Source: an uncultured Flavobacteriales bacterium
Lineage (GTDB): Bacteria; Bacteroidota; Bacteroidia; Flavobacteriales_E; Vicingaceae
NCBI GenBank assembly: GCA_937901255.1
Contig: CALCHN010000067.1
Span: 1 to 64,000 of the forward strand
Length of the DNA stretch: 64,000 bases
Reading direction: 5' to 3'
In this document: piece after piece, positions 7,934-16,684 of the stretch
Layout of the letters: the number at the start of each line of letters is the position of its first letter
Numbering within the stretch: position 1 is the stretch's first letter
The notes under the pieces: model-generated
What the model was told of the DNA's origin: nothing
The model's input: the letters and a program-made list of their open reading frames with translations, nothing else
The model's database searches: none
Position numbers and translations under genes: made by a program

Positions 7934-9544
7934 TTACTCACTCCAACTGCCAATGTTTGAGAAGCCCCAAGCATTTGCATTAGCATATTTAAAATCTACG
8001 GCATATCTTTCTGGTATTTCAGTTAAAAACTCCCCTGTTTTATAGGAAGGGAAAATTTCTTCATAAGTAAGCATAGATTGAAATGATATCCTTCTATAAA
8101 TATGAGCTCTTGTAATGTTTTCTTTTTTATCTAAACCAGAAGCACCAAGTAATTCTACAAAGCTATGTACCGTACCTTTATGAAAATTAGCAACACGTGT
8201 TTTTTTATCATTAACCACTAAACCAACTGAGAGTTTAGGATCTTGAGTGGCAACACCTACCGGACATTTATTAGTATTACACAATAATGCTTGAATACAG
8301 CCAACAGCCATCATCATTGCTCTTGCCGAATAACAAGCGTCAGCACCTAAAGCCATAGCTCGCATAATATGGAATCCGCTTGTAATTTTTCCTGATGCAA
8401 TAATTTTAATATGTTGACGAATATTTAAACCAGTTAATACATTATGTACAAAATCTAACCCATCAAGTAATGGAGCTCCAACATAGTTAGAAAATTCTTG
8501 TGGAGCAGCTCCTGTACCTCCTTCCGAACCATCTACTGTTATAAAATCAGGATAAATATCAAGCTCTATCATTGCTTTACAAATTCCAATAAATTCACTT
8601 TTATGTCCTATACAAAGTTTAAATCCTACAGGTTTACCATCAGATAAATCTCTTAATCTTTGTATAAAACGCATTAATTCTTTTGGCGAGTTAAATGCAT
8701 TATGAAATGGAGGAGATGCGACTAAAATATGAGGTTTAATGTTTCTAATGGCAGCAATTTCTTCAGTATTTTTAGAGGCTGGCAAAATTCCTCCGTGTCC
8801 TGGTTTTGCTCCTTGAGAAAGTTTAATTTCTATCATCTTTACTTCGGGCAACAATGCTTTTTCACGAAATAAGGTGCTATTAAAATTGCCATCATCTGTT
8901 CTACAACCAAAATATCCTGTGCCTATTTGCCATATTAAATCTCCACCATGTTTAAGATGAAATGGACTTAAACCTCCTTCGCCAGTATTTTGAGCAAAAC
9001 CTCCAATTTTTGCTCCAGCATTCATTGCCTCCACAGCATTAGAGCTTAAAGAACCAAAACTCATTGCAGAAACATTATAAATACTAGCTGAATAAGGTTG
9101 TTTACAATCTTTATTTCCAATAATTATTCGTGGATCTTGATCAAGTAAATTAAAATCTTTTGGCGACATAGAGTGGCAAACCCATTCATAACCTTCAGTA
9201 TAAACATCTAGTTGAGTACCAAATGGCATGGTATCGTTTTCTTTTTTAGCACGTTGGTAAATGGTAGATCTATCTATTCTGTTAAATGGTCTACCATCAA
9301 TATCCGACTCAATAAAATATTGATAAATTTTAGGACGAAGTTCTTCCATAAAAAAACGTAACCTACCAACCAAAGGGTAAATCCTCATGATTGAGTGTTT
9401 TTCTTGAATCATATCATACAAACCTACTCCAATTAATAGTATTGCTATAACAAGTGCAATAATCCAATAAGTACTTACATATAAAGTTAACAGAATAGTT
9501 ATAGTTAATGATAATAAGGATATGATTATAAAATTTAGTCTCAT
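7934..9544 (-). CDS. FMN-binding glutamate-synthase-domain protein, membrane-anchored
   Basis: 536 residues. Two N-terminal hydrophobic helices (about residues 5-20 and 25-43) precede a GltB central/FMN-binding domain with 'NTGEGGLSPFH', 'KPGHGGILP', 'GSEGGTGAAP' and a Cys cluster 'CNTNKCPVG' that can ligate an Fe-S centre. The glutaminase and FAD/NADPH parts of classical glutamate synthase are missing, as is usual for this stand-alone family, whose physiological reaction is not firmly established. It sits 33 bases downstream of the Rnk/GreA-like gene on the same strand. Confidence 0.88.
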   Translation of the reverse strand: MRLNFIIISLLSLTITILLTLYVSTYWIIALVIAILLIGVGLYDMIQEKHSIMRIYPLVGRLRFFMEELRPKIYQYFIESDIDGRPFNRIDRSTIYQRAKKENDTMPFGTQLDVYTEGYEWVCHSMSPKDFNLLDQDPRIIIGNKDCKQPYSASIYNVSAMSFGSLSSNAVEAMNAGAKIGGFAQNTGEGGLSPFHLKHGGDLIWQIGTGYFGCRTDDGNFNSTLFREKALLPEVKMIEIKLSQGAKPGHGGILPASKNTEEIAAIRNIKPHILVASPPFHNAFNSPKELMRFIQRLRDLSDGKPVGFKLCIGHKSEFIGICKAMIELDIYPDFITVDGSEGGTGAAPQEFSNYVGAPLLDGLDFVHNVLTGLNIRQHIKIIASGKITSGFHIMRAMALGADACYSARAMMMAVGCIQALLCNTNKCPVGVATQDPKLSVGLVVNDKKTRVANFHKGTVHSFVELLGASGLDKKENITRAHIYRRISFQSMLTYEEIFPSYKTGEFLTEIPERYAVDFKYANANAWGFSNIGSWSE

Positions 9545-9577
9545 TTTTAGATGAATTTAGAAGATAAAAATTGATGT

Positions 9578-9952
9578 TTATTTTGTGTTTACTTTTAGAA
9601 TTTTAAGTTTTTTAGATCCTGAAGGTAGTTTGCACTCTATAGTCATACCCTCTGAAAACCCTATTAACGCTACACCAAATGGCGAAAATACAGAAACTTT
9701 GCTTTCCTTTATATTTACTTCATTTGGTAAAGTAAGAATTAGGTTCCAAGTTTTTTTAGTAGCAATATCTTCTACTTCAAATAGGGTGTTTAGCTGTATC
9801 GTTTTACAATCAACTTCATTGTCGTTTACTATTTCAGCTTTTTCTAATTCAGCTTTTAAGCCATTAGTTTCTTTTGTGCTTAAATTGGTTTGATGTCCTG
9901 TAATTATTGACTGTAAGACATTATAATCTTTTTTAGATATTATTGGTTTCAT
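9578..9952 (-). CDS. Rnk/GreA-GreB C-terminal-domain protein
   Basis: 124 residues. The C-terminal half ('NTLFEVEDIATKKTW', 'SPFGVALIGFSEG', then 'LKILKV') matches the FKBP-like GreA/GreB C-terminal domain. The N-terminal half is a short helical arm like that of Rnk, shorter than the GreA coiled coil. Rnk-type proteins bind RNA polymerase secondary-channel regions and modulate transcription under stress. The closest label between Rnk and a truncated GreA-like factor cannot be settled by eye. It is likely co-transcribed with the downstream FMN protein gene. Confidence 0.75.
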   Translation of the reverse strand: MKPIISKKDYNVLQSIITGHQTNLSTKETNGLKAELEKAEIVNDNEVDCKTIQLNTLFEVEDIATKKTWNLILTLPNEVNIKESKVSVFSPFGVALIGFSEGMTIECKLPSGSKKLKILKVNTK

Positions 9953-10456
9953 AATTTAAAATCTTGTAAAATGTTAGAAAAAATAATGCAAGTAGGTATT
10001 TTCATTGCGATTTATTAAAACTCAATGAATTTAAATACAACACGAGTGTTGTTTTAGCATTAATAAAAAATTAAGTGGTATTTCTCCTCCGTTATATAGT
10101 AGTTAGTAAACGGAGGCAATAGTAATAAAAGCCCTATTATTAGAGAATAAAAGAAACAGTTGCTTTATAAATGTAATATTTGATGAAATAATCATGCTTT
10201 TTTTACTGTAATCTTTATATGATGATACAAAGTTAGTCTTTTAAACAATAGGTAAATTTAAAGTTTGTTAAATTATTTTGTTTTATTGTATTTAGGGTTA
10301 AATATTTAATTCTTTATTACAATCCATTAACAAAATAAATAAGCTTGAAAGGTAAGGAACTAAAGATCTTTTAGTGGTTTGTAAGCTATTTTTTATATAT
10401 TTGGAGAAAATAAGGTTGGAAAAATCAAACCTATATAAGTTGGCGTAAATGTAAAA
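9953..10456. other. 504-bp gene-free region with two hairpins
   Basis: No convincing ORF is present. Two inverted repeats are visible: ACAACAC-GA-GTGTTGT at 10037-10052, and CCTCCGTT ... AACGGAGG at 10086-10116 with a 15-base loop. Both lie in the leader of the Rnk/GreA-like gene and could be operator or RNA-structure elements. The remainder is AT-rich with no clear promoter pair for the gene on its right. Confidence 0.5.
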
Positions 10457-10933
10457 ATGACATCAAATCGACAAACATATCAAGAGAGAGCAGAACGACT
10501 TGCTAAGACAATTGACATTGCTGAAAAAGTAATTGTTAACTCAAAGTCATTAGACGAGAAAACAATAAATCACTTCATTAATTGGGGTCGAGAAATAAAA
10601 CATATGGCTCTGAATCCACAACCTCAATTCAAGAAAGTAGCAAGTCTAAAGTATCTTGAGAATGATTTCTTAATCTATTGGAACGAAGCAAATGGAGAAG
10701 ACATTGAAAAATTCTGGACGGAAATATTAAAGAACGGAATTGACTTTGAGAGAAAAGACACAATTCAAGCGGTTTTAAAGAGAAAGAGAATTAAAAACAT
10801 TCACGAATACGATAGCATAATTGACAAAATCGTTACAGCTGAACAAATAGGACGGATTGACAAGACTCAAGTGAAAGAGTTGAATCAGTTAATTGGAGAG
10901 TTTGAACAACGACAGACAAAAAAGAAAGTATAA
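10457..10933 (+). CDS. Hypothetical helical protein, probably horizontally acquired
   Basis: 158 residues, predicted almost entirely alpha-helical and charged, with no signal peptide, membrane segment or recognised domain. Codon use differs from the neighbours: seven of nine Asp codons are GAC, whereas surrounding genes use mostly GAT. That suggests transfer from another genome. It stands alone between a 500-bp gene-free stretch and a degenerate CGAGCACATT/AATGCGTTCG hairpin, next to the convergent nadK. Confidence 0.65.
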   Translation: MTSNRQTYQERAERLAKTIDIAEKVIVNSKSLDEKTINHFINWGREIKHMALNPQPQFKKVASLKYLENDFLIYWNEANGEDIEKFWTEILKNGIDFERKDTIQAVLKRKRIKNIHEYDSIIDKIVTAEQIGRIDKTQVKELNQLIGEFEQRQTKKKV

Positions 10934-10947
10934 ACAACCCCATTCTC

Positions 10948-10970
10948 GAGCACATTTGTAATGCGTTCGA
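10948..10970. repeat. Degenerate copy of the CGAACGCATT hairpin repeat
   Basis: CGAGCACATT-TGT-AATGCGTTCG is an imperfect inverted repeat. Its right arm is identical to that of the perfect hairpin at 51864-51886. It lies in the short gap between the probably acquired gene and nadK and might help end both transcripts. Confidence 0.6.
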
Positions 10971-10983
10971 AGTAGAAACAATA

Positions 10984-11862
10984 TCAATTCCTTTTATCAA
11001 TTCCCCACATTAATTTGCTTCTTAATGTTTTCAAGAAAGTATGGTCTTTTAATCGAATCAGTTTAATGGTATGAGGAGTTTTGGTAATTTTTAATGTAGC
11101 ATCTAGCGGTAAGCTAAACGAACGAGAATCTAAGGCTACCACATAATTTTCGGAGCGGGCATCAATCTGTATTTTCAATACTTTTTCATCATTAATAACC
11201 AATGGTCTTACATTCAAATTATGAGGAGCTATAGGCGTAATAATCATATTTTCAGAATCGGGCAACAAAATTGGACCATTACAGCTCAACGAATAAGCGG
11301 TAGAACCCGTTGGAGTAGAGATAATTAATCCATCAGCCCAATAAGAGTTTAAAAATTCATCATCTAAATAAGTATGAACAGTAATCATGGTAGAGCTGTC
11401 GGTACGGTGGAGCGTAATTTCATTTAGAGCATAATTATTTGCTCCAAAATCAAAATTATCAGCTTCAATACTTAACATACTTCTTTCGTCAATATCATAC
11501 TCTTTGTTGATTAACGCTTCAATAGCTTCGGCAATTTCATCGGTTTTAACATTAGATAAAAAACCTAGTCTGCCAGTATTAATCCCCAAAACAGGAATGT
11601 TGCTATCCCTAACCAACACAATGGTTTCTAAAAAAGTACCATCACCACCAATACTAATAAGGTAATCTACCTTGCCTAAATCATTACTATCATTAAACAG
11701 CGTAATGTTTTCATCAAAAGAAATATTTTTTTGTTGAAGGTAATTATGAAAATTTGCATCAATAGATAGGATGATATCCTTTCGCTTGAGTTCATCAAAC
11801 AAAAACTGAATATTAGCAATGTAAATATCAGCAACTTTTTTTCCGTAGATAGCTATTTTCAC
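10984..11862 (-). CDS. nadK: NAD kinase
   Basis: 292 residues; phosphorylates NAD+ to NADP+ in the cytosol. The diagnostic 'GGDGT' loop lies at residues 72-76. It is followed by 'LGINTGRLGFL', an 'NEITLHR' catalytic segment and 'TPTGSTAYSLS'. Length is normal. The start codon is GTG at 11862. The upstream region is about 125 bases to the divergent DCC-protein gene. Confidence 0.96.
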   Translation of the reverse strand: MKIAIYGKKVADIYIANIQFLFDELKRKDIILSIDANFHNYLQQKNISFDENITLFNDSNDLGKVDYLISIGGDGTFLETIVLVRDSNIPVLGINTGRLGFLSNVKTDEIAEAIEALINKEYDIDERSMLSIEADNFDFGANNYALNEITLHRTDSSTMITVHTYLDDEFLNSYWADGLIISTPTGSTAYSLSCNGPILLPDSENMIITPIAPHNLNVRPLVINDEKVLKIQIDARSENYVVALDSRSFSLPLDATLKITKTPHTIKLIRLKDHTFLKTLRSKLMWGIDKRN

Positions 11863-11988
11863 AATTGATAGACTTTGAATTTATAGTGCAAATTTAAACT
11901 ACTATAAAGAGTTTTTTATTTTTTTATGCTATTTAATTGTTTAAAGATACCATTTTTAAAATAATTAAGCTAATTTTATTTATCTACT

Positions 11989-12390
11989 ATGATGGAAAAA
12001 TCTCCTATAATTTTATATGATGACCAATGCAGTTTTTGTAGCTTTTGGGTAAATTTTGTATTGAAAAAAGATGCAAAACATATTTTTCTTTTTGCCGGAT
12101 TATCAAGTCAAACAGCAAAAACTATTTTAAACCAATACCCCTTTGCAAAAAATGTAGATACGGTTATGTTGCTAAGAGATAATAAATTGTATCTTAAATC
12201 TAATGCTGCGTTAGAAATAGCCAAGACTTTGGGTGGCTTGTTACAGTTAGTTTATGTTTTTAAAATTGTACCAACTTTTATTAGAGATTATTTTTATGAT
12301 GTAATTGCTAAGAATAGAAAACGATTATTAAAAAGTAATGGATGTAATATTCAGTTGTATCAAGCAAATAGAAATAAATTTTTAACGTAA
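11989..12390 (+). CDS. DCC-family thiol-disulfide oxidoreductase-like protein
   Basis: 133 residues (two consecutive ATG codons; the first is used here). The N-terminal motif 'YDDQCSFC' places Asp11/Asp12 and Cys14-x-x-Cys17 in the DxxCxxC arrangement that names the DCC family. The rest ('MLLRDNKLYLKSNAALEIA', 'IPxx(I/L)RD.FYD..AKNR') follows the usual pattern. The fold is thioredoxin-like, and the physiological substrate is unknown. The exonuclease gene starts 13 bases downstream. Confidence 0.9.
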   Translation: MMEKSPIILYDDQCSFCSFWVNFVLKKDAKHIFLFAGLSSQTAKTILNQYPFAKNVDTVMLLRDNKLYLKSNAALEIAKTLGGLLQLVYVFKIVPTFIRDYFYDVIAKNRKRLLKSNGCNIQLYQANRNKFLT

Positions 12391-12395
12391 CTTTG
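12388..12395 (+). promoter_or_regulatory. Possible -7 box (TAACTTTG) for the exonuclease gene
   Basis: TAACTTTG fits the Bacteroidota -7 consensus TAnnTTTG and overlaps the stop codon of the DCC gene. It is only 7 bases from the exonuclease ATG, and I see no TTG at the right distance upstream. It may therefore give a nearly leaderless transcript or be a chance match. Confidence 0.35.
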
Positions 12396-12402
12396 CCGCA
12401 TT

Positions 12403-12900
12403 ATGTATGCAGTAGTTGATATTGAAGCAACAGGAGGAAATTACCTTAAAGGTAGAATAATTGAAATAGCAGTTTATGTTTTTGACGGCACTCAAATTGT
12501 TCATGAATATTCAACTCTTATAAATCCTAAAGTTAGTATAGATTGGTATGTTACCAAACTTACAGGCATTACCAATAGCATGGTAAAAGATGCTCCTACT
12601 TTTATGGATGTAGCTCAAGAAATTCACCAATTAATTAGCGATAAAATTTTTGTGGCTCACGATGTAAATTTTGATTACAAAATATTAAAATCAGAACTAA
12701 AAAGAACTGGATTGGTAATACAACAGCCTAAACTTTGCACCATAGAAATGAGTAGAACTGTTTTCCCAGAACAGCCATCATACAGCTTAGGTAAGCTTTG
12801 TAAAGAGTTAGGAATAGACATTCCACAAGAACAAAGACACCGAGCAGCAGGAGATGCGTTGGCTACTACCAAGTTGTTGCAACTGCTGTTGGATAACTAA
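12403..12900 (+). CDS. DnaQ-like 3'-5' exonuclease (DEDDh family)
   Basis: 165 residues covering a complete RNase T/DnaQ exonuclease domain. Motif I is 'VDIEATG' (Asp6, Glu8), motif II 'AHDVNFDY', and motif III 'HRAAGDA' with the His/Asp pair near residues 146-151. The domain stands alone, without polymerase or GIY-YIG fusion. It could be a proofreading epsilon subunit or a general exonuclease, and the sequence alone does not decide. It follows the DCC gene by 13 bases. Confidence 0.9.
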   Translation: MYAVVDIEATGGNYLKGRIIEIAVYVFDGTQIVHEYSTLINPKVSIDWYVTKLTGITNSMVKDAPTFMDVAQEIHQLISDKIFVAHDVNFDYKILKSELKRTGLVIQQPKLCTIEMSRTVFPEQPSYSLGKLCKELGIDIPQEQRHRAAGDALATTKLLQLLLDN

Positions 12901-12903
12901 TTT

Positions 12904-12915
12904 TTAACCACATAG
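12904..12915. repeat. Solo TTAACCACATAG end
   Basis: The 12-base terminal sequence of the 125-135 bp element family occurs here without a matching opposite end close by. It may be a truncated copy, or the outer end of a composite whose right end is at 13238. Confidence 0.6.
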
Positions 12916-12970
12916 GCACGTAGTTTTTTAATACCAAAAAGTGAATATCTTTATGGTATTACTTATTTTT

Positions 12971-13043
12971 AACTCTCCCCCCCTACCCCCCTCTCTTTAA
13001 AGAAAGGGGGAAAAGTTATCGCAAGATGACATTGGGGTGAGTC
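12971..13043. repeat. 72-bp C/G-rich palindromic repeat, copy 1
   Basis: CCCCCCTACCCCCCTCTCTT followed by AAAGAAAGGGGG, then GTTATCGCAAGATGAC and GGGGTGAGT. The reverse complement matches the element at 47464-47535 along its length, including the GTTATC/GATAAC inner arm. It is a dispersed intergenic palindrome with no coding capacity. Confidence 0.8.
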
Positions 13044-13103
13044 ATAATAACAACAAGCTATTTAACATAAAAAATGTTTTAATCTGAAAGAACGACATCT
13101 TTT

Positions 13104-13238
13104 TTAACCACATAGATTTTTGTGCTGAAAAAAAGAAAGTTTAGTTTCTCATAGCTTATCCGTCTAAGGCGGATAAAACACTATGTGTTGCTATATTTAC
13201 TTTTTAGCGTTATCGTTTTCTATGCTTCTATGTGGTTA
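13104..13238. repeat. TTAACCACATAG-ended inverted-repeat element, copy B (135 bp)
   Basis: Left end TTAACCACATAG (13104-13115) and right end CTATGTGGTTA (13228-13238). A central TTATCCG-tctaagg-CGGATAA hairpin at 13156-13176 corresponds to the TCCGCC/GGCGGA hairpin of copy C at 32542-32668. There is no ORF. Position: upstream of the DegT aminotransferase gene. Confidence 0.8.
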
Positions 13239-13380
13239 GGTTTATGTGCTTAACCAAATTTCATGTTACATTAAGTAATATTCTTTCCTTTCGGTTGGTG
13301 TTGTTAATTTTACAATTTGTTTTTTATAGCATGATTAATTTTTTTATATTAGTTTTGTTACCCTAAAATATGTTGAATTA

Positions 13381-14532
13381 ATGGCAATACAAAATATTCA
13401 GATGGTGGATTTGCATAAGCAATATTTAGCCATCAAAAATGAAGTTGATGCTGCAATAGCAGGAGTTATAGAAAGCACACAGTTTATTAATGGAGATGAA
13501 GTAAAACTTTTTCAGAAAGAATTAGAAGATTACTTAGGTGTGAAGCACGTAATTCCATGTGCCAATGGAACTGATGCACTTCAAATAGCTCTTATGGCAT
13601 TAGGTCTGGAACCTGGAGATGAGGTAATTACTTCAGACTTTACTTTTGCAGCAACGGTTGAAGTGGTTGGGTTATTAAAACTAAAAATAGTATTGGTAGA
13701 TGTAGATCCGAACACCTATTGCATAGATACAGACAAATTAAAAAAAGCCATTACACCAAAAACTAAAGCTATTATTCCGGTGCATTTATTCGGACAATGT
13801 GCCAATATGGAGGCCATTATGCAAATTGCCAACGAGCACCAAATTGCGGTAGTTGAAGATACAGCCCAAGCTATTGGTGCTTCCTATACTTTTAATAATG
13901 GAACAACAAAAAAAGCAGGAACGATAGGTACGTTGGGAACAACTTCATTTTTTCCGTCAAAAAATTTAGGTTGCTATGGCGATGGTGGAGCTTTATTTAC
14001 TAATGATGATAATTTGGCAGAAATTGCTCGTTCTATTGTAAACCATGGAATGAAAGTGCGTTATTACTACGATAGAATAGGTGTAAATTCTCGTTTAGAT
14101 ACCATTCAGGCAGCAATTTTAAGAGTAAAACTTCGTCACTTAGATGAATATGCCGCAGCACGAAATAAAGCAGCAGCTTATTATGATGAGGCTTTTAAAA
14201 ATCACCCAAATATTAAAACACCTGTTAGAGATGAAAAATCAACACACGTCTTTCATCAATATACATTAGTAGGTTGCTCTGTTGATAATTTTGAATTGCA
14301 AAAAAGACTAACCCAAAAAGGAGTGCCATGTATGATTTATTATCCGGTACCGCTTCATACACAAGAAGCTTATCGCACACCTGAAATGAAAGATGAAGAT
14401 TATGATGTTACTAATGGGTTATGCAAGTCGGTGTTTTCATTACCAATGCATACCGAGTTAACACAAGAAGAATTGAAATACATAACAACAACAGTTTTGG
14501 AAGAAGTTGATAGAATGTGTGTAAATGTGTAA
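13381..14532 (+). CDS. DegT/DnrJ/EryC1-family PLP-dependent sugar aminotransferase
   Basis: 383 residues. Family members transfer an amino group from glutamate to a keto-sugar nucleotide during glycan synthesis. The PLP lysine is expected at Lys194 within 'FFPSKNLGC'. 'ANGTDAL', 'HLFGQCANM' and 'EDTAQAIGA' form the usual cofactor pocket, and a 'GVNSRLDTIQAA' segment follows. Full length. The last codons lie inside an octamer tandem repeat. A UDP-sugar dehydrogenase follows 143 bases downstream on the same strand, supporting a role in nucleotide-sugar synthesis for surface glycans. The exact substrate is not visible. Confidence 0.93.
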   Translation: MAIQNIQMVDLHKQYLAIKNEVDAAIAGVIESTQFINGDEVKLFQKELEDYLGVKHVIPCANGTDALQIALMALGLEPGDEVITSDFTFAATVEVVGLLKLKIVLVDVDPNTYCIDTDKLKKAITPKTKAIIPVHLFGQCANMEAIMQIANEHQIAVVEDTAQAIGASYTFNNGTTKKAGTIGTLGTTSFFPSKNLGCYGDGGALFTNDDNLAEIARSIVNHGMKVRYYYDRIGVNSRLDTIQAAILRVKLRHLDEYAAARNKAAAYYDEAFKNHPNIKTPVRDEKSTHVFHQYTLVGCSVDNFELQKRLTQKGVPCMIYYPVPLHTQEAYRTPEMKDEDYDVTNGLCKSVFSLPMHTELTQEELKYITTTVLEEVDRMCVNV

Positions 14533-14579
14533 ATGTGTAAATGTGTAAATGTGTGAATGTGTAAATGTGAGAATGTGCA
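14515..14579 (+). repeat. (GTGTAAAT)n octamer tandem array across a stop codon
   Basis: About seven imperfect copies of the octamer GTGTAAAT run from the final codons of the aminotransferase gene through its stop (14530-14532) and beyond, with GTGTGAAT and GTGAGAAT variants near the end. The unit is not a multiple of three but contains TAA. Copy-number change would therefore mostly affect the 3' untranslated region. Confidence 0.85.
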
Positions 14580-14630
14580 GATTTACAGATAATATAAATT
14601 GTTTGAAATAATATAAAAATAATTGCTTTC

Positions 14631-14662
14631 CAACTTCCCCCATCGGGGGATTGAGGGGGCCA
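14631..14662. repeat. C/G-rich hairpin repeat upstream of ugd
   Basis: CCAACTTCCCCC-at-CGGGGG followed by ATTGAGGGGGCC. The same order of parts occurs in reverse at 63183-63220. It lies between the aminotransferase and ugd and could modulate read-through. Confidence 0.7.
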
Positions 14663-14674
14663 AAAAATAAATAA

Positions 14675-15985
14675 ATGAAAATAGCAGTAATAGGAACAGG
14701 GTACGTAGGTTTAGTTACAGGAACTTGCTTTGCTGAAACGGGTAACGATGTAGTTTGTGTAGATATTGATGCCAAAAAAGTAGAAAAAATGAGAAATGGA
14801 ATAGTACCCATTTACGAACCTCATCTAGATGTACTTTTTGAAAGAAATATAAAACAAGGCAGGTTAACTTTTACTACCGAATTGAAAGGAGCTGTTGATG
14901 ATGCTGAAATTATATTTTTGGCACTACCAACTCCTCCAGGAGAAGATGGTTCGGCTGATTTGTCTTATATTTTAGGTGTAGCCGATGAATTAGGAAAAAT
15001 CATTACCAATTATAAAGTTATTGTTGATAAAAGTACCGTTCCTGTTGGTACTGCCGAAAAAGTTGCCGCAGCAATAGCCAAAAATGCAAAAGTTGATTTT
15101 GATGTGGTTTCTAACCCTGAATTTTTAAGAGAAGGATTTGCTGTAGATGATTTCTTAAAACCGGATAGAGTAGTAATTGGAACATCTTCGGCTAAAGCCA
15201 GAAAAATTATGGAACACTTGTATAAACCGTACGTTCGACAAGGAAATCCTATTATTTTTATGGATGAAAAATCTGCTGAATTAACTAAATATGCCGCTAA
15301 TTCCTTTTTAGCTACCAAAATTACTTTTATGAATGAGATTGCTAACTTTTGTGAAAAAGTAGGTGCAGATGTTGATATGGTTAGAATGGGAATTGGTTCT
15401 GATACTAGAATTGGCAAACGTTTTTTATTTCCGGGTATTGGCTACGGAGGAAGTTGTTTCCCTAAAGATGTTCAGGCATTAGCAAAATCAGGTAAAGAAT
15501 ACGGTTATGAGTTCAGTATTTTAGACTCAGTAATGCGTGTAAACGAAGAGCAAAAAGTCATCATCATGCCTAAAATTAAAGCTTATTTTAATAATGATTT
15601 AAAAGGTAAAAAAATTGCCTTGTGGGGATTAGCTTTTAAACCCGACACTGATGATATTAGAGAAGCTCCGGCACTTTATATTATTGATGAGTTACTAAAA
15701 TTAGGAGCAGAAATTACTGCCTACGATCCAGAAGCAATGGATAATGTTAAAGAAAAATATGGCGATAAAATTAATTTTGCCACCGATAGAGATAGTGCTT
15801 TAGATGGAGCAGATGCCTTAGTTATTGCTACAGAGTGGCAAGTATTCAGAAATCCAGATTTTAATAAATTAGCCAATAAAATGAATCAAAAAGTAATTTT
15901 TGATGGAAGAAACCTTTACGATTTAACAGAAATGAAAGAATTAGGTTTCTATTACAGCAGTATTGGTAGAGAAGTGATTCAATAA
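14675..15985 (+). CDS. ugd: UDP-glucose/GDP-mannose-type dehydrogenase
   Basis: 436 residues; oxidises a UDP-hexose (most likely UDP-glucose) twice with NAD+ to the UDP-uronic acid. The Rossmann loop is 'IGTGYVGLVTG' (from residue 6). The catalytic Cys261 is in 'GYGGSCFPKD', and 'NPEFLREG', 'KYAANSFLATKI' and 'GLAFKPDTDD' are diagnostic. Length matches UDP-glucose 6-dehydrogenases. It pairs with the upstream DegT aminotransferase for surface polysaccharide precursors. It ends at a perfect bidirectional terminator shared with ndk. Confidence 0.95.
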   Translation: MKIAVIGTGYVGLVTGTCFAETGNDVVCVDIDAKKVEKMRNGIVPIYEPHLDVLFERNIKQGRLTFTTELKGAVDDAEIIFLALPTPPGEDGSADLSYILGVADELGKIITNYKVIVDKSTVPVGTAEKVAAAIAKNAKVDFDVVSNPEFLREGFAVDDFLKPDRVVIGTSSAKARKIMEHLYKPYVRQGNPIIFMDEKSAELTKYAANSFLATKITFMNEIANFCEKVGADVDMVRMGIGSDTRIGKRFLFPGIGYGGSCFPKDVQALAKSGKEYGYEFSILDSVMRVNEEQKVIIMPKIKAYFNNDLKGKKIALWGLAFKPDTDDIREAPALYIIDELLKLGAEITAYDPEAMDNVKEKYGDKINFATDRDSALDGADALVIATEWQVFRNPDFNKLANKMNQKVIFDGRNLYDLTEMKELGFYYSSIGREVIQ

Positions 15986-16000
15986 ATAAAATTCTAAAAT

Positions 16001-16040
16001 AAACAAGAAAGGCTGTTCAATTGAACAGCCTTTCTTGTTT
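16001..16040. terminator. Bidirectional terminator between ugd and ndk
   Basis: A perfect 40-base palindrome: arms AAACAAGAAAGGCTGTTCAA and its complement, at 16001-16020 and 16021-16040, with A- and T-rich outer ends. It lies between the convergent ugd and ndk genes and can serve both strands. Confidence 0.9.
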
Positions 16041-16057
16041 GGTATCATTGATTAATT

Positions 16058-16480
16058 TTATGCGAAAATTTCGTTCGACTTAAAATGAAAATCACCTTCA
16101 ATTTTAGCATTTTCATCGCTATCAGAACCATGAACTGCATTTGCAGAGATAGACTCAGCATAAATTTTTCTGATAGTTCCTTCAGCAGCTTCAGCAGGGT
16201 TAGTAGCTCCAATTAAAGTTCTAAAATCTTCTACTGCGTTATCTTTTTCAAGAATTGCTGCTACAATTGGTCCTGAAGACATGTATTCTACTAATTCACC
16301 GTAAAAAGGACGCTCTTTATGTACTTCGTAAAAAGCTCCAGCTTGTTCTTTAGAAAGTTGCGTGTATTTCATCGCTACAATTTTAAAACCTGCGTCATTA
16401 ATCATTTTTAAAATTCCTCCAATGTAGTTTTTTTCAACTGCATCAGGCTTAATCATTGTAAAAGTTCTGTTTGTTGCCAT
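16058..16480 (-). CDS. ndk: Nucleoside-diphosphate kinase
   Basis: 140 residues; transfers the gamma-phosphate between NTPs and NDPs through a phosphohistidine. The catalytic His117 is in 'NAVHGSDS'. '[10 protein letters not shown]' and 'RPFYGELV' are family hallmarks. Length is normal. A TACTTTTG -7 box on the minus strand (16526 to 16519) lies 39 bases upstream of the start, although a matching -33 TTG is not evident. Confidence 0.97.
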   Translation of the reverse strand: MATNRTFTMIKPDAVEKNYIGGILKMINDAGFKIVAMKYTQLSKEQAGAFYEVHKERPFYGELVEYMSSGPIVAAILEKDNAVEDFRTLIGATNPAEAAEGTIRKIYAESISANAVHGSDSDENAKIEGDFHFKSNEIFA

Positions 16481-16684
16481 TATAATATTTTTTATTGGTT
16501 ACTTATTTTTTAGGTCGGCAAAAGTAGCTAATAAAAGCTAAATAAGTTAATAGACTAATTATTTTTTAATCATAAGAATTTATATAGAGTTTACAATTAG
16601 GTTTCAATTTTGGAAAATAAAAAAACCAGTAAATCAAACTAGTATTAATCATAATTTACCACCTTTGCAGCAAAATAAAAAATT

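Larger units (their letters stand above)
12901..13380. other. 480-bp intergenic cluster of repeats
   Basis: The stretch is occupied by three repeats: a solo TTAACCACATAG end (12904-12915), a 72-bp C/G-rich palindrome (12971-13043) and a full 135-bp inverted-repeat element (13104-13238). The last 140 bases are AT-rich leader for the aminotransferase gene. No coding region is visible. Confidence 0.6.

Noticed and set aside
7934..9544. A complete glutamate synthase large subunit
   Set aside because: The glutaminase and GXGXG domains are absent and the N-terminus is a membrane anchor, so it is a stand-alone FMN-domain protein of different, uncertain function.
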